Below the pieces are notes generated by a model. The model made no database searches. It was not told where the DNA came from and saw only the letters and a list, made by a program, of their open reading frames with translations. This document shows, piece after piece, positions 37,614 through 46,795 of a stretch of DNA of 64,000 nucleotides. The DNA comes from Methanobacteriota archaeon (GTDB lineage: Archaea > Thermoplasmatota > Thermoplasmata > Thermoplasmatales > GCA-001856825), in the NCBI GenBank assembly GCA_017857235.1, contig JAFMDN010000001.1, positions 1 through 64,000 of the forward strand, given 5' to 3'. The translations under genes were made by a program, and so were the position numbers. Position 1 is the stretch's first letter; each line of letters opens with the position of its first letter.

Positions 37614-38400
37614 ATTCCCGTTTTATTTTCTCTATTTTTTCTTTAGTCCTCTTGGGTATATCTGATTTAATTCCTGCCAAATCGGCTCTTGCGGCTTTCA
37701 CAATGCCGTTGGCATAAACTCTGGCAATTTTTCCTGCTAGTTTCCTAGGCGCTTTATATATGTCTGGTATTTCATATATGACCCCGTGCTTTGGAGGGGT
37801 GCCCTTTCCTTTTTTAAATCTAAAAAAGGCTTTTTCTGCACCCAATATCTGTATTGCACTTGATGAACTCATAGCAATTTCTTTTATTCCACCTGATAAA
37901 CTTATGAGCCTTGCAGTAACTTTATGTCCAATGAGGGAAGACGTATTGGGAGCATTCCTTTCCACATATGCCTTAAGCATAGAATCCAATTTGTCCCTGT
38001 AATTCAGCAAATTTTCTTCTAACTCTTGAAAGAGCTTTGTTGCTCCTGGATCTATCTTATCGGAATATTTTATCAGAGTTTCTGATTCCACTTTTTTCAA
38101 TGTCACAAAATTTATGAACTTGTCAATTTCATCAATCATTTTAACAAGCTTATCTATAATTTGGTCTTCCGTTATCTTTTCTCTCATTATACTTTTGTTA
38201 ATGGCGCTTGTAAGTTCCTTTATATTTTCCAAGTCTAAATTTTTATTGACCAGTGAATCTGTGAACACTATAGTTTCTCCATTATATTCAGATCTGCCTT
38301 CTCTTAATAATTCCAAATATATTTTCATAAATTCATCTTTCGATATTTTTATTTTCCTGACGCCATCACTCAATTCGTCGTAGCTAACTAGATAAAGCAT
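37606..38400 (-). CDS. C/D box sRNP core protein Nop5 (Nop56/58 family)
   Basis: ERNAPNTSSLIGHKVTARLISLSGGIKEIAMSSSSAIQILGAEKAFFRFKKGKGTPPKHGVIYEIPDIYKAPRKLAGKIARVYANGIVKAARADL. Confidence 0.93.
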   Translation of the reverse strand: MLYLVSYDELSDGVRKIKISKDEFMKIYLELLREGRSEYNGETIVFTDSLVNKNLDLENIKELTSAINKSIMREKITEDQIIDKLVKMIDEIDKFINFVTLKKVESETLIKYSDKIDPGATKLFQELEENLLNYRDKLDSMLKAYVERNAPNTSSLIGHKVTARLISLSGGIKEIAMSSSSAIQILGAEKAFFRFKKGKGTPPKHGVIYEIPDIYKAPRKLAGKIARVYANGIVKAARADLAGIKSDIPKRTKEKIEKIKREFR

Positions 38401-38571
38401 TCATAATCCTATTATGAATATGTTAATTAAATTTTATATCCCCATTTTTTAAACAAACTATCATTTGTTAATTTTTAATCTGTTAAATGCTTAATTTTCG
38501 CATTCAATGAAGAAATTGCACATCCATTATGATTCCAATTAAAATTTTATACTTATAAAGAATTTACCCTA

Positions 38572-39024
38572 ATGCAACTAAAAAAATATGATTATGATAG
38601 ACTCCTGTATGAATATAGGGAGAAGTTTGACAATAAAAACCCCCTTCAATATACTGTTAATTTTTTAAGGAATAAGGTGGATAAATATAACTGGGTTGGA
38701 ATTTACATGGTAGAAGACGATGATTTGGTATTAAGAGCCTGGGATGGACCGGAAGCTACTGAGCACGTCAGGATAAAGATAGGTGAAGGAATATGTGGGC
38801 TAGCAGCTAAAGAACAATTTACAGTTGTAGTACCTGATGTATCAAAGGACAGCAGATATATTGCCTGTTTTCCCAATACAAAATCTGAGATAGTTGTACC
38901 AATTTTCAATAATGGTAAAGTAATTGGAGAAATTGATATAGACAGCGATTTAATCGATCCTTTTGACAAGAAAGACGAGCATTTCCTCGAAAGCATAGCA
39001 AACTTTTTAGGCAGTTTGTTATAA
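38572..39024 (+). CDS. GAF-domain protein, free methionine-(R)-sulfoxide reductase-like
   Basis: NWVGIYMVEDDDLVLRAW...GEGICGLAAKEQFTVVVPDVSKDSRYIACFPNTKSEIVVPIFNNGKVIGEIDIDS. Confidence 0.82.
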   Translation: MQLKKYDYDRLLYEYREKFDNKNPLQYTVNFLRNKVDKYNWVGIYMVEDDDLVLRAWDGPEATEHVRIKIGEGICGLAAKEQFTVVVPDVSKDSRYIACFPNTKSEIVVPIFNNGKVIGEIDIDSDLIDPFDKKDEHFLESIANFLGSLL

Positions 39025-39279
39025 GTGTCAATGTTGACTGCAGATTCGATTGACCTAATGAATAATTTTGGAGGTAATGCTCATATGATTGTTAAAAAAT
39101 ATACTAAATATGAGAAAGCTAGAATTATAGGTGCAAGGGCTCTCCAGATATCAATGGGGGCCCCAATTCTGGTTGACATTCCAAAGGATATAATTGACCC
39201 TGTAAAAATTGCCTTAATAGAACTTGAGAATGATGCAATTCCCATGACTGTTAAGCGCAAGAAGAGGTCAACAGTATGA
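39025..39279 (+). CDS. rpoK: RNA polymerase subunit K (Rpb6 homolog)
   Basis: [54 protein letters not shown]. Confidence 0.96.
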   Translation: MSMLTADSIDLMNNFGGNAHMIVKKYTKYEKARIIGARALQISMGAPILVDIPKDIIDPVKIALIELENDAIPMTVKRKKRSTV

Positions 39280-39659
39280 AAAATTGGAGTGGTCATATTA
39301 TTTTTCCCGATGACTTTCAGTGGAAATATCTGGAAAAGAGCTATAAAGGATTAATGGAACTATTCTTTGAAGAAACAGGAGAACTCGAGGAAGAACCAGA
39401 CCATCGGGACGTTATAATATATATAAACATGGTAGATATAAAAAATAATAGAAAACCTGAAGGATATAATAGAGAGGGAAAGCTCAGGATGGTCTTTCCT
39501 TTGCATAGGAAAGAAATTACAATTTTATCGCCCTTACCTGAATCCTACGTAAGGGATGTTTCCGAATCTCTCAGCAGGTATCTTACCAGTAAGAAAATAA
39601 AGCACAATTTGGAATTTGATTTAATGAAATACACTGAATACAGGAAAAAGAGAAAATAA
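39276..39659 (+). CDS. Hypothetical protein (127 aa) coupled to rpoK
   Basis: ORF with ATGA overlap with rpoK; no recognised family. Confidence 0.65.
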   Translation: MKNWSGHIIFPDDFQWKYLEKSYKGLMELFFEETGELEEEPDHRDVIIYINMVDIKNNRKPEGYNREGKLRMVFPLHRKEITILSPLPESYVRDVSESLSRYLTSKKIKHNLEFDLMKYTEYRKKRK

Positions 39660-39661
39660 GT

Positions 39662-40801
39662 TTATCCCAGATATTCAAGAATTCTATTTCCACCTTCAAT
39701 TAGTTCTTCCATAGACAAAGCATATGAGATTCTAAAATTGAACTTGGAAGATGGTCCGAATGGTTCACCGGGTGTCACCAGAACTCCCTTCTTTTCTAGA
39801 AGATCGTTGCTGAATTTGTTCCCATCCATACCATTCAATAGTTTTGGAAATATATAAAAAGTTCCGCGTGGTATATTTAATTTCAACTTTTCGCTCTTTG
39901 ATAGTATCTGATAAATTTTGTTTCTCTTTTCTTGGAAGGATTCTTTCAATTTTTGAGGAAAAACCCTGTCATCCATGGCTTTCAATGCGGCATACTGAGA
40001 AATTGATGGTGCACATGTAATTGTATGCTGCTGATAAGCATCTAAATATGGACTAAATGATTTTGGGGAGATAATATAACCTATTCTCCAGCCAGTCATT
40101 GCGTGGCTCTTTGAGAAACCATTTACGACGAATGTTAAATCTTCCATGCCTGGAAACTGCAGAATTGATTCGTGTTTCCCCTCATACACTATATCTTCAT
40201 AAATTTCATCTGACATCACATAAATCTTCTTATCCAAGGAAATATCTGCCAATGCTTTTAACTCTTCATGGGTTGCAACCCAACCTTGTGGGTTGGCAGG
40301 GCTATTTAGGAGTAACATTTTTGTTTTGGGTGAAATCTTTTCCTTCAGATCCTCAATATCCAAGGATCCATCATCGTTTGAGTTAACGTATACTGGCTTC
40401 CCTCCAAAAAGCTTCACAATTTCTGGATAAGATAAAAATGATGGGTCTTGGAGCAAAACCTCATCACCTGGCTCAATCACTGATCCCACTGCTATGTTAA
40501 TTGCAAATTTTGCAATCGATACTATAACCTGGGATGGCAGTATTTCCTTTGAGGTCATATCTGAATATTTCTTTGCTATTTTGCTTCTCAATTCAGGAAT
40601 CCCGGAAGATGGAGTATAATGAGTTTTTCCGGCCTGGGCCATTTTGAATGCATATTCTATCACTTCAATTGGTGTGGTTGGCTCAGGTTCCCCGGCTGCA
40701 AATGATATTACGCTTTTCCCTTGAGACTTTAGCTGGGAAAATTTGTTATTCAGAGAAATTGTTGCAGAGGGTGTTATGTTTTTATATAAGGTAGATACCA
40801 T
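39662..40801 (-). CDS. PLP-dependent aminotransferase, class I/II (aspartate aminotransferase-like)
   Basis: SFAAGEPEPTTP, TPSSGIPELRSKIAKKY, LLNSPANPQGWV, YVMSDEIYEDIVYEG, NGFSKSHAMTGWRIGY. Confidence 0.93.
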   Translation of the reverse strand: MVSTLYKNITPSATISLNNKFSQLKSQGKSVISFAAGEPEPTTPIEVIEYAFKMAQAGKTHYTPSSGIPELRSKIAKKYSDMTSKEILPSQVIVSIAKFAINIAVGSVIEPGDEVLLQDPSFLSYPEIVKLFGGKPVYVNSNDDGSLDIEDLKEKISPKTKMLLLNSPANPQGWVATHEELKALADISLDKKIYVMSDEIYEDIVYEGKHESILQFPGMEDLTFVVNGFSKSHAMTGWRIGYIISPKSFSPYLDAYQQHTITCAPSISQYAALKAMDDRVFPQKLKESFQEKRNKIYQILSKSEKLKLNIPRGTFYIFPKLLNGMDGNKFSNDLLEKKGVLVTPGEPFGPSSKFNFRISYALSMEELIEGGNRILEYLG

Positions 40802-40829
40802 GGCGAATTATGTCTTCTTGATATATTTA

Positions 40830-40862
40830 AATTTACATTTTCCTTACTTCGAAATGTAAATT
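40830..40862. promoter_or_regulatory. Perfect 11-bp inverted repeat AATTTACATTT-N11-AAATGTAAATT in a divergent intergenic region; candidate operator
   Basis: Read directly between genes starting at 40801 (-) and 40871 (+). Confidence 0.6.
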
Positions 40863-40870
40863 AATCAGGT

Positions 40871-41653
40871 ATGGTTATTGAATTAGTGGCTGTAATTGCA
40901 AAAAATCTATATAAAAAGTACGGAAACAAATTGATTCTCAATGACATAAATTTAGAGATAGTAGATGGTGACATCTTTGGCCTACTTGGACCTAATGGTT
41001 CCGGTAAATCAACACTAATGAAAATTTTTGCAGGGACACTGAAATATGATTATGGTCAGGTGACAGTAGAATCATACGATCCAAATAGAAATCCAATTGA
41101 AATAAGAAAAATTGTTGGTTATGTTCCTGAGACTCCAGTTTTGTATGAATCATTGACTCCGAGAGAATATTTTGAATTCATAGGTAGCATGAGGGGTCTC
41201 GACATTTCTCCAAATTTATTGGAAAAGAGGATTGACGAATTGGCATATGCCCTTGGAATTTCTGAATATATGGATAATTTTATTGGTTCCCTTTCCTTTG
41301 GTACTAAGCAGAAGGTATCTATAATTTCATCCCTACTTCACAATCCTAAAATTCTAATACTTGATGAGAGCATTAACGGCCTTGACCCAAAATCAGCAAA
41401 GATTTTTAAGAGCCTTCTAATGGATCTTTCTAAGGAAGGAAAAATAATTATTTTCTCCACACACATATTAGAAATAGCACAGAACATATGCAAGAAAGTT
41501 GCAATAATGGATAAAGGCTCAGTAAAGTATACTGGGAAAATAGATGAAATTTCTTCCCAGGATAAAAACCTAGAAGAAGTTTTTCTTAAATTAACATCTT
41601 CAGAGGACATAGATCAGATAGTTAAAGCACTGAAGGAGTCTATAACTTCGTAA
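40871..41653 (+). CDS. ABC transporter ATP-binding protein (no permease gene adjacent)
   Basis: Walker A GLLGPNGSGKSTLMKIFAG; Q-loop; LSFGTKQKVSIISSLLHNPKILILDESINGLDP. Confidence 0.93.
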   Translation: MVIELVAVIAKNLYKKYGNKLILNDINLEIVDGDIFGLLGPNGSGKSTLMKIFAGTLKYDYGQVTVESYDPNRNPIEIRKIVGYVPETPVLYESLTPREYFEFIGSMRGLDISPNLLEKRIDELAYALGISEYMDNFIGSLSFGTKQKVSIISSLLHNPKILILDESINGLDPKSAKIFKSLLMDLSKEGKIIIFSTHILEIAQNICKKVAIMDKGSVKYTGKIDEISSQDKNLEEVFLKLTSSEDIDQIVKALKESITS

Positions 41654-41699
41654 ATTAAGGTATATGGAACATTAATAAATATGTGTTTCATGTCTAAAT

Positions 41700-42785
41700 A
41701 TGCTTCATTATTTTAAGGTATCAATCCCGCTCATCCAGGAATTTAAAACAAGTTTTGGTGTGCAATACCAAAGGGAGGCAGTAATACTTCGATACTATGA
41801 TGGGGAGATTGAAGCTTTCGGAGAGATGGTTTCGGATGAATATCCTGGATATTCTTATGAGTTCAATGACGCTGAAATTATTGTCATAAAAAAATATTTA
41901 GCCCCTATTTTGAAAAAAACCCAAGACCCTGAAGAATTTTCTAAATTAACTGAACATATAAAAGGGCATAATATGGCCAAGGCTGCCTTGGAAATGATGC
42001 TTTATGATTATATTTCAAAGAAAGAGGAAAAACCGCTCTATAAATTTATAGGTAGAACTAAGGGTTATGCTGATGTTGGAATATCTATTGGCATATCAAG
42101 TATTGATGCCACCATTAGTACAGTAGAGAAGGCAGTTAATAGGGGATATAAGAGAATCAAAGTTAAAATACAGAAAGGGCATGATATTGAGCTTTTGAAA
42201 TCCTTAAGGGGGAAGTTTCCTAATATTCCCTTGAGTGTGGATGCTAATCAGGATTACACCTTAAAAGATTTGGAAACTTTGAAGAAATTGGACGATTTCA
42301 ATCTAGAATATATAGAACAGCCTCTTGGTAAAGATGATTTCATAGGATATACAAAGCTAAAAAAAGAGATTCAAACAAAAATATGCCTAGATGAGTCCAT
42401 TGAGTCCCCAGAATCGGCCATAATGTATATTGAAGCAGGTATTGCAGACATTATTAATTTGAAACCTGGAAGAATGGGTGGCATTGGAAATACTTTGAAG
42501 GTAATTGATATTGCAAAGAAAAATTCAGTGGGTTTATGGGTTGGTGGCATGCTAGAAACAGGTATTGGAAGATCCTTCAATATTTCCATAGCATCCCTAG
42601 AAGATGTAAAATTACCTGGAGATACAAGCCCCAATGACAAATACTTTTGGAAGGATATAACAATGGAGGTTTTTACCATGGAAAACGGGAGAATTTATCC
42701 ATTCAACAATCCTGGGATAGGTGTAACCATTGACTACCCCAATTTCATTCAGGTGATGAAGGATGGAGAAAAAATTATTGATTGA
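41700..42785 (+). CDS. Enolase-superfamily enzyme (dipeptide epimerase / N-acylamino acid racemase type)
   Basis: YKRIKVKIQKGHDIELLKSLRGKFPNIPLSVDANQDYTLKDLE; EYIEQPLGKDDFIGYTKL; ICLDESIESPESA; INLKPGRMGGI. Confidence 0.9.
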   Translation: MLHYFKVSIPLIQEFKTSFGVQYQREAVILRYYDGEIEAFGEMVSDEYPGYSYEFNDAEIIVIKKYLAPILKKTQDPEEFSKLTEHIKGHNMAKAALEMMLYDYISKKEEKPLYKFIGRTKGYADVGISIGISSIDATISTVEKAVNRGYKRIKVKIQKGHDIELLKSLRGKFPNIPLSVDANQDYTLKDLETLKKLDDFNLEYIEQPLGKDDFIGYTKLKKEIQTKICLDESIESPESAIMYIEAGIADIINLKPGRMGGIGNTLKVIDIAKKNSVGLWVGGMLETGIGRSFNISIASLEDVKLPGDTSPNDKYFWKDITMEVFTMENGRIYPFNNPGIGVTIDYPNFIQVMKDGEKIID

Positions 42786-43887
42786 AAATGTAAAAAAACA
42801 ATTCCAGAGGATGGTCGAACTTAGAAGAGATATCCATAAGCACCCTGAGATTGGAATGGAAACTGTTAGGACCTCTGAAATAGTCATTTCCGAAGCTAGT
42901 AAATTCGGCTTGAAATATAAAAAGATAGGAAATGGAGTAGTTTTAGACTTTGTAGATGAGCCTCATATAGCTCTGAGGGCTGATATGGATGCACTTCCAA
43001 TCAATGAAGAAACAAATCTCCTTTTTTCTTCGGAGATACCAAATAGGATGCATGCTTGCGGGCATGACATGCACACCGCAATTTTGCTTGGCTTAATTCC
43101 CATTGTCAAAAATATGAATCTTCCTGTTAGAATGATATTCCAACCAGGGGAGGAGATAGGCAAAGGAGCTATCTCAATGATAGATGGAGGTGCACTTGAT
43201 GGTATAAAATTCATTTTTGGTCTCCATGCATGGACCTCCATGGATGTCGGCGAGTATCATATTGTAAAAGGCGGAGCCATGGCAGCTGTTGACAACTTCA
43301 TTATCAAAATAAGAGGGAAAGGTGGACATGCTGCCTATCCTCATCTAGCTTATGATACTATTGCGGAAGCTGCTCGCGTAATTAATTACCTATTAGAAAT
43401 ACCAAGCAGAAAGGTTAATCCTCTTGATCCTGCGGTTGTTTCTATAGGATACATTAAAGGTGGATATACCAATAATGTTATTCCTCAAATTGTGGAAATG
43501 GGTGGCACAGCTAGATCACTTAACCAAAATGTCGCTTCAATCATTGAGAGAGAAATCAAGTCCATTTCTAATGAGCACGTGGAGGTAACATATGAAAAAG
43601 AGCTACCTGTCCTTGAGAACGATGTTGAATATTCTTATTCGATAGATAGAATCGCAAAGGAATTTGTCAAAGACAGGATGGTTCCACCTACCATGGGTGG
43701 GGAGGATTTCGCCTTTTACTGTAAAAAAACACGTTGTGCCTTTGCATTTCTTGGAACTGGTAAAATCAATGGCATCGAAGTTTCAAAACACAGCAGTAAC
43801 TTCAATATAAATGAAGAATCTATGATATATGGGGCCCTTCTCCATATTTCAGCCATTCTGGCCGCGGAAGAATTGATCAAAGTGTAG
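42763..43887 (+). CDS. M20-family amidohydrolase (N-acyl-amino acid hydrolase type)
   Basis: ELRRDIHKHPEIGMET, HIALRADMDALPINEET, RMHACGHDMHTAILLGL, MIFQPGEEIGKGA, TMGGEDFAFY. Confidence 0.93.
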   Translation: MEKKLLIENVKKQFQRMVELRRDIHKHPEIGMETVRTSEIVISEASKFGLKYKKIGNGVVLDFVDEPHIALRADMDALPINEETNLLFSSEIPNRMHACGHDMHTAILLGLIPIVKNMNLPVRMIFQPGEEIGKGAISMIDGGALDGIKFIFGLHAWTSMDVGEYHIVKGGAMAAVDNFIIKIRGKGGHAAYPHLAYDTIAEAARVINYLLEIPSRKVNPLDPAVVSIGYIKGGYTNNVIPQIVEMGGTARSLNQNVASIIEREIKSISNEHVEVTYEKELPVLENDVEYSYSIDRIAKEFVKDRMVPPTMGGEDFAFYCKKTRCAFAFLGTGKINGIEVSKHSSNFNINEESMIYGALLHISAILAAEELIKV

Positions 43888-44026
43888 TTAATTTATTTTT
43901 CTTAATCCCTTTTTTAAGCAATGATTGCTCTTGATATGTAAAATATCTCATTTTTCAACTTACTGTTGGAAATATTCCATAGGTTATCTATGTGGTAAAA
44001 TAATTTATAATATTATGTAATAATGG

Positions 44027-44407
44027 TTGATGCCCGATCCAGCTTCTAAATTTTTCAGTTGCAGCAATGTTGAAAGAGCAATATTTGAAGCAGGTATAAA
44101 GCTTGGTGCCATTTATCATCAATACACTGGCATTCCCGTGAACCAATATAACGTTGAATACCTTGAAAAGGCAATAGAAATGGCAACAGAGGCTCAGCCA
44201 TTTGTAGAGGAAGTGAAGGTAAATATAGATAGGAATAAAATTGGCAAGGAGCTGTCTGTATACAAATATAAAACCCTAACCGGTGATATGATAAATGTAA
44301 CCATCAAAATTAATTATGAGGGTGCAAGGGTCATTGGAGAAATGAAGTTCATCGATGAGATGAATTATCCACTCATGTTTTTCAGGGTAGATAAAAATGA
44401 TCAGTAA
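44027..44407 (+). CDS. mptD: MptD-like archaeal dihydroneopterin aldolase family protein
   Basis: ERAIFEAGIKLGAIYHQYTGIPVNQYNVEYLEKAIEMATEAQPFVEEVKV. Confidence 0.8.
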   Translation: MMPDPASKFFSCSNVERAIFEAGIKLGAIYHQYTGIPVNQYNVEYLEKAIEMATEAQPFVEEVKVNIDRNKIGKELSVYKYKTLTGDMINVTIKINYEGARVIGEMKFIDEMNYPLMFFRVDKNDQ

Positions 44408-44942
44408 AGTGGCCTTAAGTGGTTCCGAAGGGGTAGGAAAAACTGAAGTCTTAAAGAAAGTTATAGAAATATTGGAGAAAGAAGGGCATGTTGTTGGAGG
44501 GATAATTACAGAAAAGGAATATGAAGGAAAAGAACCAGTAGGATTAAGGGTAATAGACTGGCATTCTAAAAATTCCATCATATTTGCCCATAAAAGTATT
44601 AATTCAAGAATAAGGGTAGGGAAATTCGGTGTTGATATTAAAGCGTTTGATCAGATAGCAATACCTGCACTCCAATGGGCTAAAGATAATGCAGAGATCA
44701 TAGTCATAGACGAAATCGGAAAGGTTGAACAGGAGAGTAAGCAGTATACAGAGCTTGTAAAGGAGATTCTTGATATGGATAAAATGCTGATTGTGACAAT
44801 ACACAAGAAAGGTAGAAATCCCTTATTGCAAGAAGTGAAGAAACGTGATGATATGAGGAACTTGGAAATAAATCCAATTAATAGAAATGTATTGGTCTTT
44901 AAAATTGTCAACATTATAAAAGGTGAAGAATCCACCATATGA
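44397..44942 (+). CDS. THEP1-type nucleoside-triphosphatase
   Basis: KVALSGSEGVGKTEVLKKVIEILEKEGHVVGGIITEKEYEGKEPVGLRVID; IIVIDEIGKVEQESKQYTELVKEIL. Confidence 0.9.
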   Translation: MISKVALSGSEGVGKTEVLKKVIEILEKEGHVVGGIITEKEYEGKEPVGLRVIDWHSKNSIIFAHKSINSRIRVGKFGVDIKAFDQIAIPALQWAKDNAEIIVIDEIGKVEQESKQYTELVKEILDMDKMLIVTIHKKGRNPLLQEVKKRDDMRNLEINPINRNVLVFKIVNIIKGEESTI

Positions 44943-45952
44943 TATTTGAGGGTAATGCAAAGTTTCAGGCAATAGGTGCATTTACTCAGGGACCTGGAAA
45001 AGCTGGAAATGGATTTTACAATAGGGAAATGGTTACTTCTAGGGATTTCACAGTTTCAATATTAAAAATTTTTAGGCCAGGGTTGGCCCTGGATGGAATG
45101 GCAGGAACTGGCATAAGGGGTATCAGGATAGCTTTAGAATCCGGGTGGGAAGTTGTATTGAATGATAATAACCCTGTAAACTTTAATTTAATTAAGGATA
45201 ACGTGAAATTGAATGGCCTAAATTCTCTTGTATGGAATTTAGACTTCAATGCAGCGGTTGCAGAAAAATTTTGGGATTACATAGACATTGATCCGTACGG
45301 TACCCCCGTAGGGTTTGTGGAAAATTCCCTAGCTCACCTAAAAAATCATGGAATTTTGGGTGTTACCATGACAGATACTTCTGTTCTGGAAGGAAAATTT
45401 CTCCAAAAAGGATATTTAAGGTATGGAGGATTTGGCTTAAGAGGGATCTATTCTAAAGAAGTATCAACCAGGATATTCGCAGCATATCTTATTAAAATTG
45501 CAGCATCTCTGGAGTTAGGGAGTAGAGTACTTCTCACAATAAGGGATAAACATTATATCAGGGTTTTTCTCCAGGTCCAACGAGGGGTAAATAGGGCTTT
45601 GAAATCCTTAGAAAATGTCAAAAATTTCACCTTAGAGGGAAAAACTATCGGTCCACTTTATTTGGGACCTCTGTACGATAACGAAGTTTTAGATAGAATA
45701 AATATCGAAAATCTATCAAGTAGATCCAAAAAGCTATTTGAAAATATGAAAAATGAAGACCTTATGCTTTTTTTCTATACGAATTCCATAAATAACCATG
45801 AAGTGAGTATAAATGAAATTATTGAAAGGATAAAAGAACGAGGATACAGGGCAGGCAGAACAAACTTCTATGAGAAAGGAATAAAGACTGATGCTCCTAA
45901 TGATCTCTATTATTCCATATTACAAGAAGCAGATTCAAATAAATTTATCTAA
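44939..45952 (+). CDS. trm1: tRNA (guanine26-N2) dimethyltransferase Trm1
   Basis: FEGNAKFQ...GPGKAGNGFYNREMVTSRDFTV; ALDGMAGTGIRGIRIALES; DIDPYGTPVGFVENSL; GVTMTDTSVLEG. Confidence 0.93.
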   Translation: MIFEGNAKFQAIGAFTQGPGKAGNGFYNREMVTSRDFTVSILKIFRPGLALDGMAGTGIRGIRIALESGWEVVLNDNNPVNFNLIKDNVKLNGLNSLVWNLDFNAAVAEKFWDYIDIDPYGTPVGFVENSLAHLKNHGILGVTMTDTSVLEGKFLQKGYLRYGGFGLRGIYSKEVSTRIFAAYLIKIAASLELGSRVLLTIRDKHYIRVFLQVQRGVNRALKSLENVKNFTLEGKTIGPLYLGPLYDNEVLDRINIENLSSRSKKLFENMKNEDLMLFFYTNSINNHEVSINEIIERIKERGYRAGRTNFYEKGIKTDAPNDLYYSILQEADSNKFI

Positions 45953-46795
45953 TTGCATGAATTGAACCTGACACAAATGAATGGCTTCCTTAAACTCATG
46001 AGACCCGTAAATGCAGTCATGGCATCCGTGGGAACAATAATTGGGGGTATAATCTCATTTGGCAGTTTTCGTGCTCTTTATGATGTCAATATTTATTTTG
46101 CAATGCTGACAGTTTTTCTTGTACTTATGGCAGGAAACATAATGAATGACTATTTCGATATTGAAGTTGATAAAATTAATCATCCTGATAGACCTCTGGC
46201 CTCAGGGAAAATAAAAAAGGACGATGCATTAGTATTTGCAATAGTATTTTTTATAATGGGATACCTTATTTCACTTTTCACCTTTAAGATAGTATTATCG
46301 CTAATAGTACTGTTCGCTATTGCATTGCTTGTTAGCTATGAGTGGAAGGCAAAAAAAGCAGGTTTAATTGGAAACATCATTATATCGTTCCTGGTAGCTT
46401 TAATATTTATATATGGATCCCTCAGTGTTAAGTTTTCATTTTTGGTATTAATATTTGCATTTATGGCATTTTTAGCTAATCTGTCAAGAGAAATAATAAA
46501 AGATGTTGAAGATGTGGAAGGGGATATTGATAGAAGAACACTGCCAATGAAAATAGGAAAAAAGTTGAGTACAGTATTTGCATCGGTATTCCTTTTGATA
46601 GCTATAACTATATCCCCAATACCATACTTATATTTCCATTGGAATATTTACTATTTAATTGCCGTTCTTTTGGCAGACATCCTCTTTTTAGTTTCCATAA
46701 TATTTTCATTTAATAACCCCAAGAGGGGGCAGGAATTTATTAAATTTGGAATGCTAGTTGGCCTAGTGGCATTTTTAATTGGTGGTGCGGTATGA
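45953..46795 (+). CDS. UbiA-family digeranylgeranylglyceryl phosphate synthase
   Basis: LMRPVNAVMASVGTIIGG; GNIMNDYFDIEVDKINHPDRPLASGKI; LSREIIKDVEDVEGDIDRRTLPMKIG. Confidence 0.92.
   Translation: MHELNLTQMNGFLKLMRPVNAVMASVGTIIGGIISFGSFRALYDVNIYFAMLTVFLVLMAGNIMNDYFDIEVDKINHPDRPLASGKIKKDDALVFAIVFFIMGYLISLFTFKIVLSLIVLFAIALLVSYEWKAKKAGLIGNIIISFLVALIFIYGSLSVKFSFLVLIFAFMAFLANLSREIIKDVEDVEGDIDRRTLPMKIGKKLSTVFASVFLLIAITISPIPYLYFHWNIYYLIAVLLADILFLVSIIFSFNNPKRGQEFIKFGMLVGLVAFLIGGAV

Noticed and set aside
37606-38400. Nop5 looks short (264 aa) and lacks an adjacent fibrillarin gene
   Set aside because: Short archaeal Nop5 proteins exist (A. fulgidus Nop5 is of similar size, from memory); absence of flpA here may just reflect genome location.
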